From: Nonomuraea montanisoli
Lineage (GTDB): Bacteria > Actinomycetota > Actinomycetes > Streptosporangiales > Streptosporangiaceae
Assembly (NCBI RefSeq): GCF_013363975.1
Contig: NZ_JABWGN010000007.1
Location: 1-64,000 of the forward strand
Reading direction: 5' to 3'
DNA length: 64,000 nucleotides
In this document: positions 7,758 through 17,337 of the stretch, piece after piece
Layout: each line of letters begins with the position of its first letter
How positions within the stretch are numbered: the first letter of the stretch is position 1
Notes under the pieces: model-generated
What the model was told of the DNA's origin: nothing
Database searches by the model: none
Seen by the model: the letters and a program-made list of their open reading frames with translations, nothing else
Position numbers and translations under genes: made by a program

Positions 7758-9123
7758 CCCGCCGTTCCGACGCCCGGTTGAGCCCGTCCTCGAGACCGTC
7801 GAGCACGGCGTTGCAGTCCCGCAACAGCGTTCCCGCGTCGGCGGCGGTGAGCATGAAGACTCCCAGCCAGTTCGCGACGCCGGCGGCGGGGTCGTAGGCG
7901 GGGATGGCCTCGCCGATCGGCCGGTCGAAGGCCGCCACGGCCTCGATGGCGCTGCCCGGCGACAGGATCGCCGGCCAGTCCACGGCCCGGGGCTGCCAGG
8001 GCGGCGTGCTGCGCCACGGGTTTCCCGCCGAGTCGGCCGGAACGGCGACGACGGAGGCAGCGGCGCCGTGCCCCTCGACCAGCATCCGCTCGGGGTAGAC
8101 GACGCGTTCGCCGAGCAACTGCCGGGTGAGCATCGCGATCGGGTCGAGCCCGAACACCTCCTCGATCTGCTTGGTGATCATGACACCGCCGAACCTGGCG
8201 CCGGTCTCGATGACGGCCGGCACCCCGCCGGCACGGAGCTTCAGCTCCGTGTGCGTGCCGCAGGTGCCGAGCCCGAGCGCGTCCACGGCCTGCCGGGAGA
8301 CCTCCTCGACGACGCGCTGCAACGGCTCGGGCAGCACGCACGGCATGAGGCTGGCGACCTCGTTGAACGGCGGGATCGGAGGCAGCCGCGCCGCGATGCA
8401 CAGCGGGTGGTAGACGCCGTCGGCGACGATTCCCTCCACGCTCACGTAGTCGGCGTAGCCGGGCACGTCGTACCAGCCGTCGACGGAGCCGGTGACGATC
8501 TCCTCGACGAGCAGGTGGCGGTCGGCCTCGGTCTCGTACAGCTCGCTCATCCCCACCTGGTTGCCCTTGTCCAGGGCGGGGGCGACCTGGGCCCACGCGG
8601 AGGACACGTCGTCCGGCGAGTGGAGGACGAGCTGGGCGATCGAGCCGGCGCCCCACGCCGGTTTCAGGAGGACGGGCGGGGTCAGCTCGGTCAGCGCGGC
8701 GCGCAGGTCCGCCTCGGTCGAGACCCGGCGGAAGCCGGGGATGGGCACGCCGGCGGCCGCCCAGCTCTCCCTCATGAGCCGCTTGTCGCGGGCCTTCTCC
8801 GCCGCGGTGGCGCCGGCTCCTGCCAGGCCGAGCAGGTCGGCGGCGTGCGCCACCGCCAGGACCGCGAACTCCGACAGCGTCATGACGGCGTCGGCGCCGA
8901 CGGCCTTGGCGCGCCGGACGATCTCGTCCACGGCGGCCTCCCCGCGGACACCGCCGGCATGGGTTTCGGCGATGCTCGCGCAGTACGGTCGCCAGCGCTC
9001 CGCGCCGGTGTCCGGCAGCGGCATGAGCGCGAGCATGTGCAACTCGCCGCAGCCCGCGACGCGCGGCAGGATGTGGTCGAGCGGCGCGCCGCCCTTGGCG
9101 TAGACGTACAGGATCTTGTTCAC
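7723..9123 (-). CDS. ATP-grasp ligase
   Basis: 466 aa. A preATP-grasp region (1-110) leads into the ATP-grasp fold: LTPPVLLKPAWGAGS (lysine of the P-loop region), EEIVTGSVDGWYD, then GTHTELKL and AVIETGARFGG, the Mg-binding Glu/Asn-type strand. This matches the family of carboxylate-amine ligases such as L-amino acid ligases (BacD/DdaF-like), which join an acyl phosphate to an amine. It is the third gene of an operon, and its GTG start overlaps the MFS stop (GTGA). The company of a dikinase and a transporter suggests a small peptide or amide product that is exported. The product is unknown. Confidence 0.85.
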   Translation of the reverse strand: MNKILYVYAKGGAPLDHILPRVAGCGELHMLALMPLPDTGAERWRPYCASIAETHAGGVRGEAAVDEIVRRAKAVGADAVMTLSEFAVLAVAHAADLLGLAGAGATAAEKARDKRLMRESWAAAGVPIPGFRRVSTEADLRAALTELTPPVLLKPAWGAGSIAQLVLHSPDDVSSAWAQVAPALDKGNQVGMSELYETEADRHLLVEEIVTGSVDGWYDVPGYADYVSVEGIVADGVYHPLCIAARLPPIPPFNEVASLMPCVLPEPLQRVVEEVSRQAVDALGLGTCGTHTELKLRAGGVPAVIETGARFGGVMITKQIEEVFGLDPIAMLTRQLLGERVVYPERMLVEGHGAAASVVAVPADSAGNPWRSTPPWQPRAVDWPAILSPGSAIEAVAAFDRPIGEAIPAYDPAAGVANWLGVFMLTAADAGTLLRDCNAVLDGLEDGLNRASERRVSGRTASPGGR

Positions 9124-10364
9124 GTGACGTTCTCCTTCGTGGCCGTGGGTGCCTCCGCGGTGGCGCGCGGCCGCTGCCGGCTCAGGCGCAGCAGTACGGC
9201 CAGCGCCGCCATGAGCACGGTCGTGCCGACGGCGACATGGATGAGGAACAGGTTCATCGCGCCTCTGGACAGGTAGCCGCCGAGGGCGAGCACGACGAGA
9301 GCGCAGACGGAGCGGTCGATGAGCGACTCCAGCGACAGCAGCGTGGCGCGGTGGCGCGAGTCGGTGATGGCGGTGTTGATCAGCCGCCGCTGGACGGGGA
9401 AGACCAGGCCCGAGGCCAGCGAGAAGACGCACAGGCAGATCACCGTCCCGGTCAGCCCGGCCGGGACGAGCACGGCCAGCGTGGCCGCCATGATCACAGT
9501 GAGCGCGAACACCACCGGCACGTCCCCGAAGCGCCGCAGCCAGGTCGAGCGGGCCGCGCCCATCAGCTCGAAGACCGTGGTCACCGCCATCACCACCCCG
9601 AACACCGCCAGCGGCAACCCCTTGACGGTGAGGATCGGCTGGAAGAGGTTGGCCTGACCGATGCGCACCAGGGTGAAGACGGCCACCCCCTGGGCGATGA
9701 GCAGCATCAGGAGGGGGGAGCGCCACAGCGTCTTGCCCGCGAGGAGCTGCTCGCGCACCGACGGGCGCCGTCCGTCGTGCTCCCCGCCCCCCGAGGGCAG
9801 GGCGGGCAGCCGGAGCGCGAGCAGGACGGCGACCGCGCTGCAGGCGGCCGACAGCCAGTACGGCGAAGGCGCGTACCACTGCATGAGCACGCCCGCGGCG
9901 GGAAGGCCGGCGATGCGGCCGGTCAGCGTGTAGGCGCGTCCGCTGCCCTCGGCCTGCTGGTAGGCCGCGACGGACCCCGAGCGTCGCAGGTACTCGTACA
10001 GGTAGGCGCTGCCCGCGCCGGACACCAGCGAGTTGCCGAGTGCGACGAGCAGGAAGTGGACGAGGAATCCGGCGTAGGACGTCCAGGCGACCGGGACGAG
10101 GTTGGCCGCCGTCAGCACGAGCGCGCCGGCCTGGAGGAACCTGCGGTAGTCGAAGCGGTCGGCCAGCGCGCCGGTCGGGATCTCCAGGAGGCAGAACGCC
10201 AGGTAGTAGATGCTCTGGATGCCGAAGATCTGCCCGTCGGACAGTCCGCTGTCGTGCTGGTAGACGTAGTAGATCGGCAGCCACCACAGCAGACCGGTGA
10301 ACAGCTTGTAGCCGTTGAAGATCCTGATGACGCGCCGGGCGGCCGGTGCGACGTCCGCCGTCAT
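9120..10364 (-). CDS. MFS transporter
   Basis: 414 aa with about 12 membrane segments and the conserved cytoplasmic loop GALADRFDYRRFLQ near residue 65. It is the middle gene of the dikinase/MFS/ATP-grasp operon and overlaps both neighbours by 4 bp (ATGA at 10361-10364, GTGA at 9120-9123), so all three proteins should be made in step. The most economical role is export of, or self-protection against, whatever the two ATP-using enzymes make. It could equally import a precursor. Confidence 0.87.
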   Translation of the reverse strand: MTADVAPAARRVIRIFNGYKLFTGLLWWLPIYYVYQHDSGLSDGQIFGIQSIYYLAFCLLEIPTGALADRFDYRRFLQAGALVLTAANLVPVAWTSYAGFLVHFLLVALGNSLVSGAGSAYLYEYLRRSGSVAAYQQAEGSGRAYTLTGRIAGLPAAGVLMQWYAPSPYWLSAACSAVAVLLALRLPALPSGGGEHDGRRPSVREQLLAGKTLWRSPLLMLLIAQGVAVFTLVRIGQANLFQPILTVKGLPLAVFGVVMAVTTVFELMGAARSTWLRRFGDVPVVFALTVIMAATLAVLVPAGLTGTVICLCVFSLASGLVFPVQRRLINTAITDSRHRATLLSLESLIDRSVCALVVLALGGYLSRGAMNLFLIHVAVGTTVLMAALAVLLRLSRQRPRATAEAPTATKENVT

Positions 10365-12376
10365 GACGCCGGCCGGTAGGGCCGGATCTGCAGGAGTTTG
10401 ATGCGGTCGCCGTCCAGGGCCCACTCGATGTCGACGGGGACCCCGTAGAGGTAGTCGGGGGAGAAGTGGGACTGCAGCAGGCGGCCGATCAGCGCCAGGC
10501 GGGCGAGGGAGTCCTTCGTGGCCGGGGCCAGGTCGGACCGCGCGGATCCGAGGGAGATCGTCCGGCCGCCGCCCTCGACGGTGTTGTAGAGATGCTGCAG
10601 GGGATCGGCGGTCCCGGTGACGACGTCGGCGACCGAGCTCGTGGAGATGTTGACGTAGACGTTCCTGAAGTCGCGGGGGTCGGCCGGGTTGCAGGTGACC
10701 AGGACGCCGCCGAGGGGGACGTCGACCCACTCCTGCACGATCACCCCCATGTAGCAGTCCTCCAAGGGGATGCCGGCCTGCTCGCGCAGCCGTACGCTGC
10801 GTGCGGACACCAGCGAGGACCACACCTCCTTGATGCCGTCGGCGATCGACTCCAGGGTGCGCGCGTGCGCCACCGACTCGTAGACCCCCGCCGCGGAGAA
10901 GCCCGCCAGGTCCTCCGCGTTGGACGAGCTGCGCACCACGAACTGCCCGACGCCGGACAGGTGGCTGACGATGGCGTCGTCGATCCGCCGCAGGAGGTCG
11001 CCGGGCAGTCGCGTCTCCACGATCATCTGCTGGAGCTCCGCGCAGATGTCCTCGACGTGGCGGGTCCGCGCCTCCAGCGCCATCTTCAGGCGGCCGATGG
11101 TCTGCTGGATCCGCGGCGACGACTCCAGGAACTGCCGCTGCAGGGAGAAGGGCAGCGCGATGCCGCGCGGTACCTCGACGTGCTGCCTGATCAGGCGCTC
11201 GGCGGCGGCCGACAGGGTGGCGTCGTCGGCGGGGCCGGTGACGCCGAGCCGCCCGGCCAGGTAGCCGAGGAGGTCGGACCGCGGCGGCCGGGGGATCTGG
11301 TAGAAGCCGAGCCACCGGCGTGAGCCGTGCTCCAGCACGTGGCACACCTCGCCGAGGTTGGCTGCCTTGGTGCCGTAGCGGTAGTGGTCGCCCATCCGCA
11401 GCCATGACAGCGGGACGATCTCGGCGGCGGCCGTCTCGGGCCGTTCCAGCGCGACGCGTTCGGTGGTCCACGGCGGCCGGGAGTCGAGACCGGCGGGCGG
11501 GTCGGCCGCCTCGATGAGCACCTCGGGAGCGTCGGGCGCCACCTCGTACCTCACCCAGCCGCCGTCGAGCTCGGCCAGGCCGGGCCGGTCGAGCAGGTCG
11601 GTCTGGATGGCGTTGGGGATGCCCCACCCGGTGGCCAGCACGTTGGTGTGCGACAGCGGGGTGGTGTGCTCCGTGTTGACCAGGCCGGACACCCGCGGGA
11701 CGTCGTCGGGCACGCGGGGCATGACGATGATGTCGTGCCATTCCACGGAGCCGGCGGCGGCGCGGTAGTCGGCGGCCGACGCGAAGAGCCGGAGCCTGCC
11801 GTGCGTCGTGCCGCTGTTGAGCGCCACGAACGGCGCCTGGGACAGCAGCTCGTGGGCGAGGAGCCGCGGTAATTCCTCCTCCGGGATGCCCGCGACGTGG
11901 GTCTCCTGGAGGTGGTTGGCCGGCTTGAGGAAGAGCGGCACCGACGGGTGGAGGTGCGCGCGCACGTGGCGGTAGAAGGACAGCAGCATGTCCGCGGACA
12001 TGGTGTCGGCCTCCACGGTCTCCAGCGACAGGAAGACACGCTCCTCCCCGTCGCCGTCGTCCTGCCTGCGCCGGTGCAACGCCAGCAGGCCCAGCAGGAA
12101 GCGCCGGTCGGGACGGACGTAGACGTCGTGGTTGAAGGCGTCGATGTCGCGCAGCAGGTCCTCCGCCGGCACGCCGAGGATGTGCTCGGCGATGTAATGC
12201 ACGTGCAGCGGGTTGCCGGTGCTGTCGATGACGTGGAACTCCGCCTTTTCGAGATCCACCACGACCTTCACGAACGGGAAGCCGGCCAGGCGCCCGGCGA
12301 GCTTCATGAACGTCGGGACGGTCAACGGCACGTCCAGTGTGGCGGGAATGACGGAGGTGCGGGGAAGTGTCTTCAC
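10361..12376 (-). CDS. PEP-synthase/PPDK-like dikinase with permuted domains
   Basis: 671 aa. The N-terminal 200 residues are unassigned. A swivelling phosphohistidine-like segment follows near residue 240 (NTEHTTPLSHTNVLATG...GIPNA), with a candidate catalytic His. The PEP/pyruvate-synthase nucleotide-binding domain is C-terminal: YGTKAANLGEV, FVVRSSSNAEDL (the ATP-binding RSS motif), QEWVDVPLGGVLVTCNP, and an end in KLLQIRPY. That order, His domain before ATP domain, is reversed relative to PEP synthase and matches glucan water dikinases. It presumably moves the beta-phosphate of ATP to an acceptor. First gene of the operon; GTG start with GAAAGGAG. Confidence 0.82.
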   Translation of the reverse strand: MKTLPRTSVIPATLDVPLTVPTFMKLAGRLAGFPFVKVVVDLEKAEFHVIDSTGNPLHVHYIAEHILGVPAEDLLRDIDAFNHDVYVRPDRRFLLGLLALHRRRQDDGDGEERVFLSLETVEADTMSADMLLSFYRHVRAHLHPSVPLFLKPANHLQETHVAGIPEEELPRLLAHELLSQAPFVALNSGTTHGRLRLFASAADYRAAAGSVEWHDIIVMPRVPDDVPRVSGLVNTEHTTPLSHTNVLATGWGIPNAIQTDLLDRPGLAELDGGWVRYEVAPDAPEVLIEAADPPAGLDSRPPWTTERVALERPETAAAEIVPLSWLRMGDHYRYGTKAANLGEVCHVLEHGSRRWLGFYQIPRPPRSDLLGYLAGRLGVTGPADDATLSAAAERLIRQHVEVPRGIALPFSLQRQFLESSPRIQQTIGRLKMALEARTRHVEDICAELQQMIVETRLPGDLLRRIDDAIVSHLSGVGQFVVRSSSNAEDLAGFSAAGVYESVAHARTLESIADGIKEVWSSLVSARSVRLREQAGIPLEDCYMGVIVQEWVDVPLGGVLVTCNPADPRDFRNVYVNISTSSVADVVTGTADPLQHLYNTVEGGGRTISLGSARSDLAPATKDSLARLALIGRLLQSHFSPDYLYGVPVDIEWALDGDRIKLLQIRPYRPAS

Positions 12377-13067
12377 GGGATCTCCTTTCGCTACCGTGTG
12401 CGGGGTTCGCCACTGTGTGCGGGCACGCGGGAGGGCACCGTACGCTCATTGCGCGGACGGTGCCGTGTTGCTGTTCATGGGTGGTGCGTGAAGGGCGAAT
12501 ACGCCCGACGCGGCTCGGCCGCGCGGTCTCCCGGGACAATGGCCGGAGACGTCAGAAGGGGTGGCGCGGCTGTTCGGCACGGCGCGCGGAATAAGCTTGA
12601 GAATAACTCGCCGAGGTCACTGGGTCGCGAATAGCTAATATCTCATCTGCTGCAACCTTAAACCTTTCTGCGTTCAAGCACGTCTGTGGCGGGGCGGTTG
12701 TGCGCCGTCGCCTGGGTACGACGATACACATGCCCTGCAGTAAGGAAAAATCACCAAATGGCGGTCGCGGTGTCCTGCGTATGCCGGCGGCCCCGGGTTT
12801 GCCCTCGTCATCGGCGGGGACTATGATCAAGAAGTAAATGCGGCGCTAATTCGCATTGCCGTACGACGCATCTCACGCGTAACGCATCCCTCGATTTCGC
12901 GGGATGCGGGTCGCCGCGTCGTCGGCGATGGGAGTGGTGCTCGCGCCATGGCCGGCCGAAACCCGCTTGAGCGGTCACGGTGGTCCTTGCCAGACTGGGA
13001 ATCCGCCCCGACCTGGAGCCGCCAGCGTCACCCATTCGCGAGAGCCGGGCCGTGAAAGAGCTGGTCA
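12377..13067. other. Long gene-free leader/promoter region
   Basis: About 690 bp without a credible gene: the short frames here have random composition and no ribosome sites. The part at 12590-12680 is distinctly richer in A/T than its surroundings and probably contains the promoter of the minus-strand dikinase operon. Near-identical GTGTGCGGG steps occur at 12398 and 12415. No convincing palindrome was found. Confidence 0.5.
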
Positions 13068-14027
13068 GTGGAAGAACCTAGTCATGACGATCTCGGGTTC
13101 GCCGTCGAGATCGCCTGCGACGAGTCCGGCTCGGAGGGCGAGAAGCTGGTCGGCGGCAACACGAACATGTTCACCCACGCGAGCGTGCGGATGGACGTCC
13201 GGGCGGCGGAGCGGTGCCTCGAGGCCGTGCGCGAGCGGGCTCCCTCCCCGACCACCATGTACAAGTCCAGCATCCTGCGCCGCGCCAAGCACCGCTGGGT
13301 GGTGGCCTGGCTGCTCGGCCCCTCGGGCCCGTTGTTCGGTCACGCCCACGTCCACCTGATCGACAAGCCGCGCTTCTTCACCGTCCGGCTCGCCGACCTG
13401 CTCACGGGCGACCCCACGCGGGCGCGTCGCCTGGCCGCCGCGCTCGGCCTCGAGGGGCCGCGGGTGTACGGCGCGGAGACCTGGACCGCGTTCCTGGCCT
13501 CGCTCAACGACGTCCTGAGGGCCCGCAACGGCCGGGTCGAGATCACCGCGGACGCCGCGTTCGAGCTGGCGGAGTCCCTGCGCCCCGCCGCGCCGCCCGG
13601 CGGCCCGGTGGCCGAGCTCATGGACCTGCTCCTCCGCGCCAGGCCGCGGGTGGAGGCGTTCGGCGAGCGGCCCCCCGGCGCGATGCCCGTCCTCGACCCG
13701 CTCATCGCGGCCATCGTTGGCACCGTCGCCCACTGGGGCCGGGGCGGCGCCCGCGTGCGCGTCGTCCACGACCGGCAGACCATCCTGACCGACGACCGGA
13801 TCGCCGAGCTGACGAGCCTCACGGGGCCGCTGCCCGGCGGCGGCCGGCTGGACGGGTTCCGCCTGGCGCCCTCCGACTCGGACGTCCGGATCCAGGTGGC
13901 CGACCTGCTGGCCGGCGCGGCCCGGCAGATCGCCGAGAGCGACCTGCGGGGCCGCGCCGACCCGGAACTGAAGGCCCTGCTCCGCCCCTACACGTCCTTC
14001 TGGGGGTTCAGCGGGCGTACGTCTTGA
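13068..14027 (+). CDS. DUF3800-like protein
   Basis: 319 aa. An acidic strand with CDESGSEG at about residue 17 and a C-terminal VRIQVADLLAGAARQI helix (about 285) are the two conserved blocks of DUF3800. That RNase-H-like fold is found in phage, plasmid and defence contexts and has presumed Asp/Glu metal ligands. The protein starts at GTG 13068 and overlaps the convergent kinase gene by 20 bp. It stands alone, so its role cannot be deduced from neighbours. Catalytic activity is not established for the family. Confidence 0.7.
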   Translation: MEEPSHDDLGFAVEIACDESGSEGEKLVGGNTNMFTHASVRMDVRAAERCLEAVRERAPSPTTMYKSSILRRAKHRWVVAWLLGPSGPLFGHAHVHLIDKPRFFTVRLADLLTGDPTRARRLAAALGLEGPRVYGAETWTAFLASLNDVLRARNGRVEITADAAFELAESLRPAAPPGGPVAELMDLLLRARPRVEAFGERPPGAMPVLDPLIAAIVGTVAHWGRGGARVRVVHDRQTILTDDRIAELTSLTGPLPGGGRLDGFRLAPSDSDVRIQVADLLAGAARQIAESDLRGRADPELKALLRPYTSFWGFSGRTS

Positions 14028-15699
14028 TGATCCTGCCGTTCTTGTCCGCCGCCAGGTAGCCGGTGCCGTAATCGTCGCCGACGTAGTACAGGATGACCGG
14101 CTGGTTCTTCGCGAACACCCAGGCGCCCTGCGCGATCACATAGTGCGTGGTCGGCTTCTTGATGCCGAGCCGCCGGTCGGCGTAGGCGCGCAGCTTCGGC
14201 AGGGAGTCCCAGTCGAACGACTGTGCCGAGAACGGCTTCGTGTCCGAGCTGAGCGAGCCGCCGGTCGCGCGGCTCACCTGGCCGTCGCGGTACGTGTACG
14301 TGTCGTATCCCTTCTTCTCGGGCACCGCCACCTGGGCGATCGCGTACTCCCCGTACACGGTGAACCCCGTGAAGAGCTTGCTGCCCGACGCCTTCTCCAG
14401 CGCGGCGATGGCCGTGCGGATGCCGGCGGGACTGAGGAGGTCGCCCGCCTCCTTGGGGTTCTCGTAGGCGGGTTTCTTCTTGGCGGGCTTGGTCTTGGCG
14501 GGGGTGGAGGTCGCGCCCGGGGTGTCGGGCGTGGTGGTGGGGTCCTGCAGTTGGGGGACCACGATGAGAGCGGCGGCGAGGACGCCGCCGACGGCGGCCA
14601 CGCCCGCGATCGTCGCGGCCCGCCGCCCGCCGGAGCGCCGCTTCACGTCCCCCGTGGGCAGGCCCACATACGCGTGCTGCTGCCCTGGGCCGGTCGCGTA
14701 GCCGCCTCCGGCCGGCACGGGCCCGGAGGTCATGGGGCCGGAGACCATGGGACCGGAGACCATGGGACCGGAGACCATGGGTCCGGAGGCCATGGGGCCG
14801 GAAGGCGGGTAGCCGGGCGGCATGGGCCCGGCGGGCGGCGGCGTGAAGGGCGGGGGCGGGGGCGCGGTCACCGCCTGCTCCTCCGCCCGGGCCAGCATCC
14901 GGTCCAGCTCCGCCACCGGAGGGCGCGCCCGGGGGTCGGACGCCAGCAGGGCGTGCAGCACGTTCGCCAGCGGCCCCGCCCGGTACGGCGGCGGGACCTG
15001 CCCGTTCAGCACGGCCGCGAGCGTCGCGATGGGCGTGTCGCGGCGCAACGGGTGACGGCCCTCCACCGCCACGTACAGCAGCATGCCGAGCGACCACAGG
15101 TCGGAGGCGGGGTCGCCCTCGTGGCCGCGCAGCCGTTCCGGGGCGATGTACTCGGGGGAGCCCACCACGTCGCCGCTGGCCGTCAGGCCGGGGGAGTCGA
15201 GCATCGCCGCGATGCCGAAGTCGGTGAGCACCGGGCTGCCGTCGGGCCGCAGCAGGACGTTCGCCGGCTTCACGTCGCGGTGGCAGATGCCCGCCTCGTG
15301 GGCGGTCCGCAGCGCGGCCAGGATCCCGCGCCCCAGCCGGGCCGCCTCGGCGGGCGCCATCGGGCCCTGGGCGAGCCGGTCGGCCAGCGACAGGCCGCGC
15401 ACCAGCTCCATGACGATCCACGGGTGCGCCAGGGCCGGTGTGTCCACGATGTGGTGGATGGTCACCACGTTGGGATGGTCGAGCCGGGCCAGCGCGCGGG
15501 CCTCGCGCAGCACCCGTTCGCGCAGCATGTGGGCCCGGCTGGAGTCGGGGTCGGGGGAGTCCGAGGGGCGGACCTCCTTGAGCGCGACCTCACGTTGCAG
15601 GGCCAGGTCGTAGGCACGCCACACCGTGCCCATGCCGCCGCTGCCCAACCGCCCGACCAGCTCGAATCGGCCGTCGATGACCGTACGCCCGGATGTCAC
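14008..15699 (-). CDS. Transmembrane Ser/Thr protein kinase (PknB-like)
   Basis: 563 aa. The kinase domain spans about residues 10-270: glycine loop LGSGGMGTVWRA, VALKEV lysine, HRDVKPANVLL catalytic loop, TDFGIAAM metal-binding loop, GSPEYIAPE activation segment. A Pro/Gly/Met-rich linker follows, with five near-perfect 5-residue repeats (SGPMV). One TM helix (about 385-405, VAAVGGVLAAALIVVPQL) and a 150-residue extracellular domain complete the protein. The GTG at 15699 was chosen because it directly precedes the kinase fold; the longer frame upstream has no kinase homology. It probably senses an envelope signal. Confidence 0.9.
   Translation of the reverse strand: MTSGRTVIDGRFELVGRLGSGGMGTVWRAYDLALQREVALKEVRPSDSPDPDSSRAHMLRERVLREARALARLDHPNVVTIHHIVDTPALAHPWIVMELVRGLSLADRLAQGPMAPAEAARLGRGILAALRTAHEAGICHRDVKPANVLLRPDGSPVLTDFGIAAMLDSPGLTASGDVVGSPEYIAPERLRGHEGDPASDLWSLGMLLYVAVEGRHPLRRDTPIATLAAVLNGQVPPPYRAGPLANVLHALLASDPRARPPVAELDRMLARAEEQAVTAPPPPPFTPPPAGPMPPGYPPSGPMASGPMVSGPMVSGPMVSGPMTSGPVPAGGGYATGPGQQHAYVGLPTGDVKRRSGGRRAATIAGVAAVGGVLAAALIVVPQLQDPTTTPDTPGATSTPAKTKPAKKKPAYENPKEAGDLLSPAGIRTAIAALEKASGSKLFTGFTVYGEYAIAQVAVPEKKGYDTYTYRDGQVSRATGGSLSSDTKPFSAQSFDWDSLPKLRAYADRRLGIKKPTTHYVIAQGAWVFAKNQPVILYYVGDDYGTGYLAADKNGRIIKTYAR
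14728..14804 (-). repeat. 15-bp tandem repeat inside the kinase linker
   Basis: About five copies of a 15-bp unit (GGACCGGAGACCATG and close variants) encode the repeated residues SGPMV in the linker between the kinase domain and the membrane helix. Copy number may vary between strains by slippage and would change linker length only. Confidence 0.8.
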
Positions 15700-15800
15700 A
15701 GCGGACAGCCTAGAGCCGCCAAAGGGGATACATCGGGTTGATCTTCCCGAATCTACCCGGCACGATATTCGGACTCCCCTTTTCCCTATTTCTGGATCAC

Positions 15801-16394
15801 ATGTTTCCTCGAAAGCTCCTCCCAGCACTCGTCCTCGCGGCGGTCGTGACGGCGGCCACCGCGACCCCCGCCGGGGCGAACGGCTTCGGCTCCGCCAACG
15901 GCTGCTGCCCCTTCGCCGACAACGGCAAGCACTGGTACAACTACGCGTCCCTGGAGACCCGCACGCGCACCGCCGTGAAGGCCGCGCTGCTGAACCTGGA
16001 CGCCCAGACCGACATGACCGTGGCCGCCGACACCACGCCCGACCCCAGCACCGACGTGGAGTCGTTCGACCGCTACTACGTCGACCACTGGGACCTCGAC
16101 TGGGACGGCTCCAGCACGGGCTACAACCTGTACGCGTACTCGAAGTGCGTCAAGACCATCGCCCCGGCCGACAGCAGCCAGCCGTGGCGCTGCGACCAGT
16201 ACGAGGTGCGCTACGACCTGCGCGACATCGACTGGATGACCGCGACCCAGCGGCAGGCCCTGGCGTGCCACGAGATCGGGCACACGGTCGGCCTCGACCA
16301 CTCCACCGAGTCGACGTCCTGCCTGAAGACCGGCGCGCACAAGATCCTCAAGTACAGCGCGCACGACGTCGCCCACATCAACGGCCGTTACTAG
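15801..16394 (+). CDS. Secreted zinc metalloprotease, metzincin-type motif
   Basis: 197 aa. A Sec signal peptide (MFPRKLLPALVLAAVVTAATA, cleavage near PAGA-NGF) precedes a Cys-containing domain. The C-terminal part has ACHEIGHTVGLDHS, a full HExxHxxGxxH zinc site of the metzincin clan. Cysteines (GCCPF, KCVKT, WRCDQ, ALACHE, SCLKT) suggest disulfides outside the cell. The start was set at 15801, in front of the signal peptide; a TTG at 15738 would prepend an unlikely leader. A lipoprotein gene begins 11 bp later, so the two are probably co-transcribed. Confidence 0.82.
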   Translation: MFPRKLLPALVLAAVVTAATATPAGANGFGSANGCCPFADNGKHWYNYASLETRTRTAVKAALLNLDAQTDMTVAADTTPDPSTDVESFDRYYVDHWDLDWDGSSTGYNLYAYSKCVKTIAPADSSQPWRCDQYEVRYDLRDIDWMTATQRQALACHEIGHTVGLDHSTESTSCLKTGAHKILKYSAHDVAHINGRY

Positions 16395-16404
16395 GAGACC
16401 GGAG

Positions 16405-17322
16405 ATGCGCAACCTCAAGCTCCTCGCGGCCGGCGTCGCCGCCGCCTCCATCGCCTCCGTCACCGGGTGCGCGGCCCAGCAGAGCGCCGCCGAACAGCCC
16501 CAGCGGTCGTTCTGGTCCCAGCTCCACCCGGACGCGGGCGGGACGGGGCAGTACCTGTTCGACTCGCTCGACGACATCACGCCCGGCGCCCGGCCGTCCG
16601 GCACGTTCCGCCCGGCCGCCGCGCTCGTGGAGGGCACGGTCGTCGGCGTCGAGCCCGGCATCGCGTACGCCTCGGACGACGACGCGCCGACGCCGCGGGT
16701 CGTGCCGTACGAGAGCGCGGAGGCCGCGATCCGCTGGGCCAGCGTCGTGGTCAGGGTCGACAAGGTCCTCGCCGGCAAGCTCGGCCGCGGCTACTCCGGC
16801 GGGCAGATCCGGCTGCGGGTCGAGCAGCCCACCGGCACCACGCTCGACGGCCTCCGCCAGTCGCTCGGCACGGCCGGCCGTGGCCTGTTCTACGTGGACA
16901 GCGCCCTCGCCCGGGTCAAGCGCCGGGCCGCGTCGCCGCAGGCTCAGGCGTACCAGGCGTCCGTGCACCTCCCGATCGGGCAGGGCGTGTTCATCGAGGA
17001 GAAGCCGGGCGCGGCGCTGGTCGCCCCGCTCACGGACGAGAACCGCGCCGCCCAGCTCCTCGGGGACACCGGCGAGCCCGCGCCCACGTCCACCAGCGCC
17101 ACGCCGTCGGCCGGACCGGACACCGCGAACCCCACGCCGTCCGCCCGGTCCAGCTCGACGGGCGCCTCGCCGTCGGCCGGGCCCGGTTCGCCGCAACCCA
17201 CGGCAACGGGCGGTTCGCCGCAGCTCAGGGCGGCCGGCGACTCGCCGCTGGCCCGGCTCCGCGGCCGCGCCCAGCGCTCCGCCTGTGAGACGGGCACGGT
17301 CACGGACCGCTCCGCCTGCTGA
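16405..17322 (+). CDS. Putative lipoprotein with Ser/Thr/Pro-rich tail
   Basis: 305 aa. An N-terminal signal ends in a lipobox (SVTGC, Cys at about 22), so the mature protein should be lipid-anchored on the outer membrane face. Residues 45-215 form a compact domain (ALVEGTVVGVEPG, VVVRVDKVLAGKLG). The remainder is a low-complexity Ser/Thr/Pro/Ala tail ending in two Cys-containing segments. It follows the metzincin gene by 11 bp and precedes a strong terminator, which suggests a two-gene unit. Function unknown. Confidence 0.75.
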   Translation: MRNLKLLAAGVAAASIASVTGCAAQQSAAEQPQRSFWSQLHPDAGGTGQYLFDSLDDITPGARPSGTFRPAAALVEGTVVGVEPGIAYASDDDAPTPRVVPYESAEAAIRWASVVVRVDKVLAGKLGRGYSGGQIRLRVEQPTGTTLDGLRQSLGTAGRGLFYVDSALARVKRRAASPQAQAYQASVHLPIGQGVFIEEKPGAALVAPLTDENRAAQLLGDTGEPAPTSTSATPSAGPDTANPTPSARSSSTGASPSAGPGSPQPTATGGSPQLRAAGDSPLARLRGRAQRSACETGTVTDRSAC

Positions 17323-17337
17323 CGCGCGCACGACTCG

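Noticed and set aside
12552..12830. A 92-codon minus-strand frame in the dikinase leader
   Set aside because: No ribosome site, biased composition, and lower GC in codon third positions than real genes here. Treated as non-coding.
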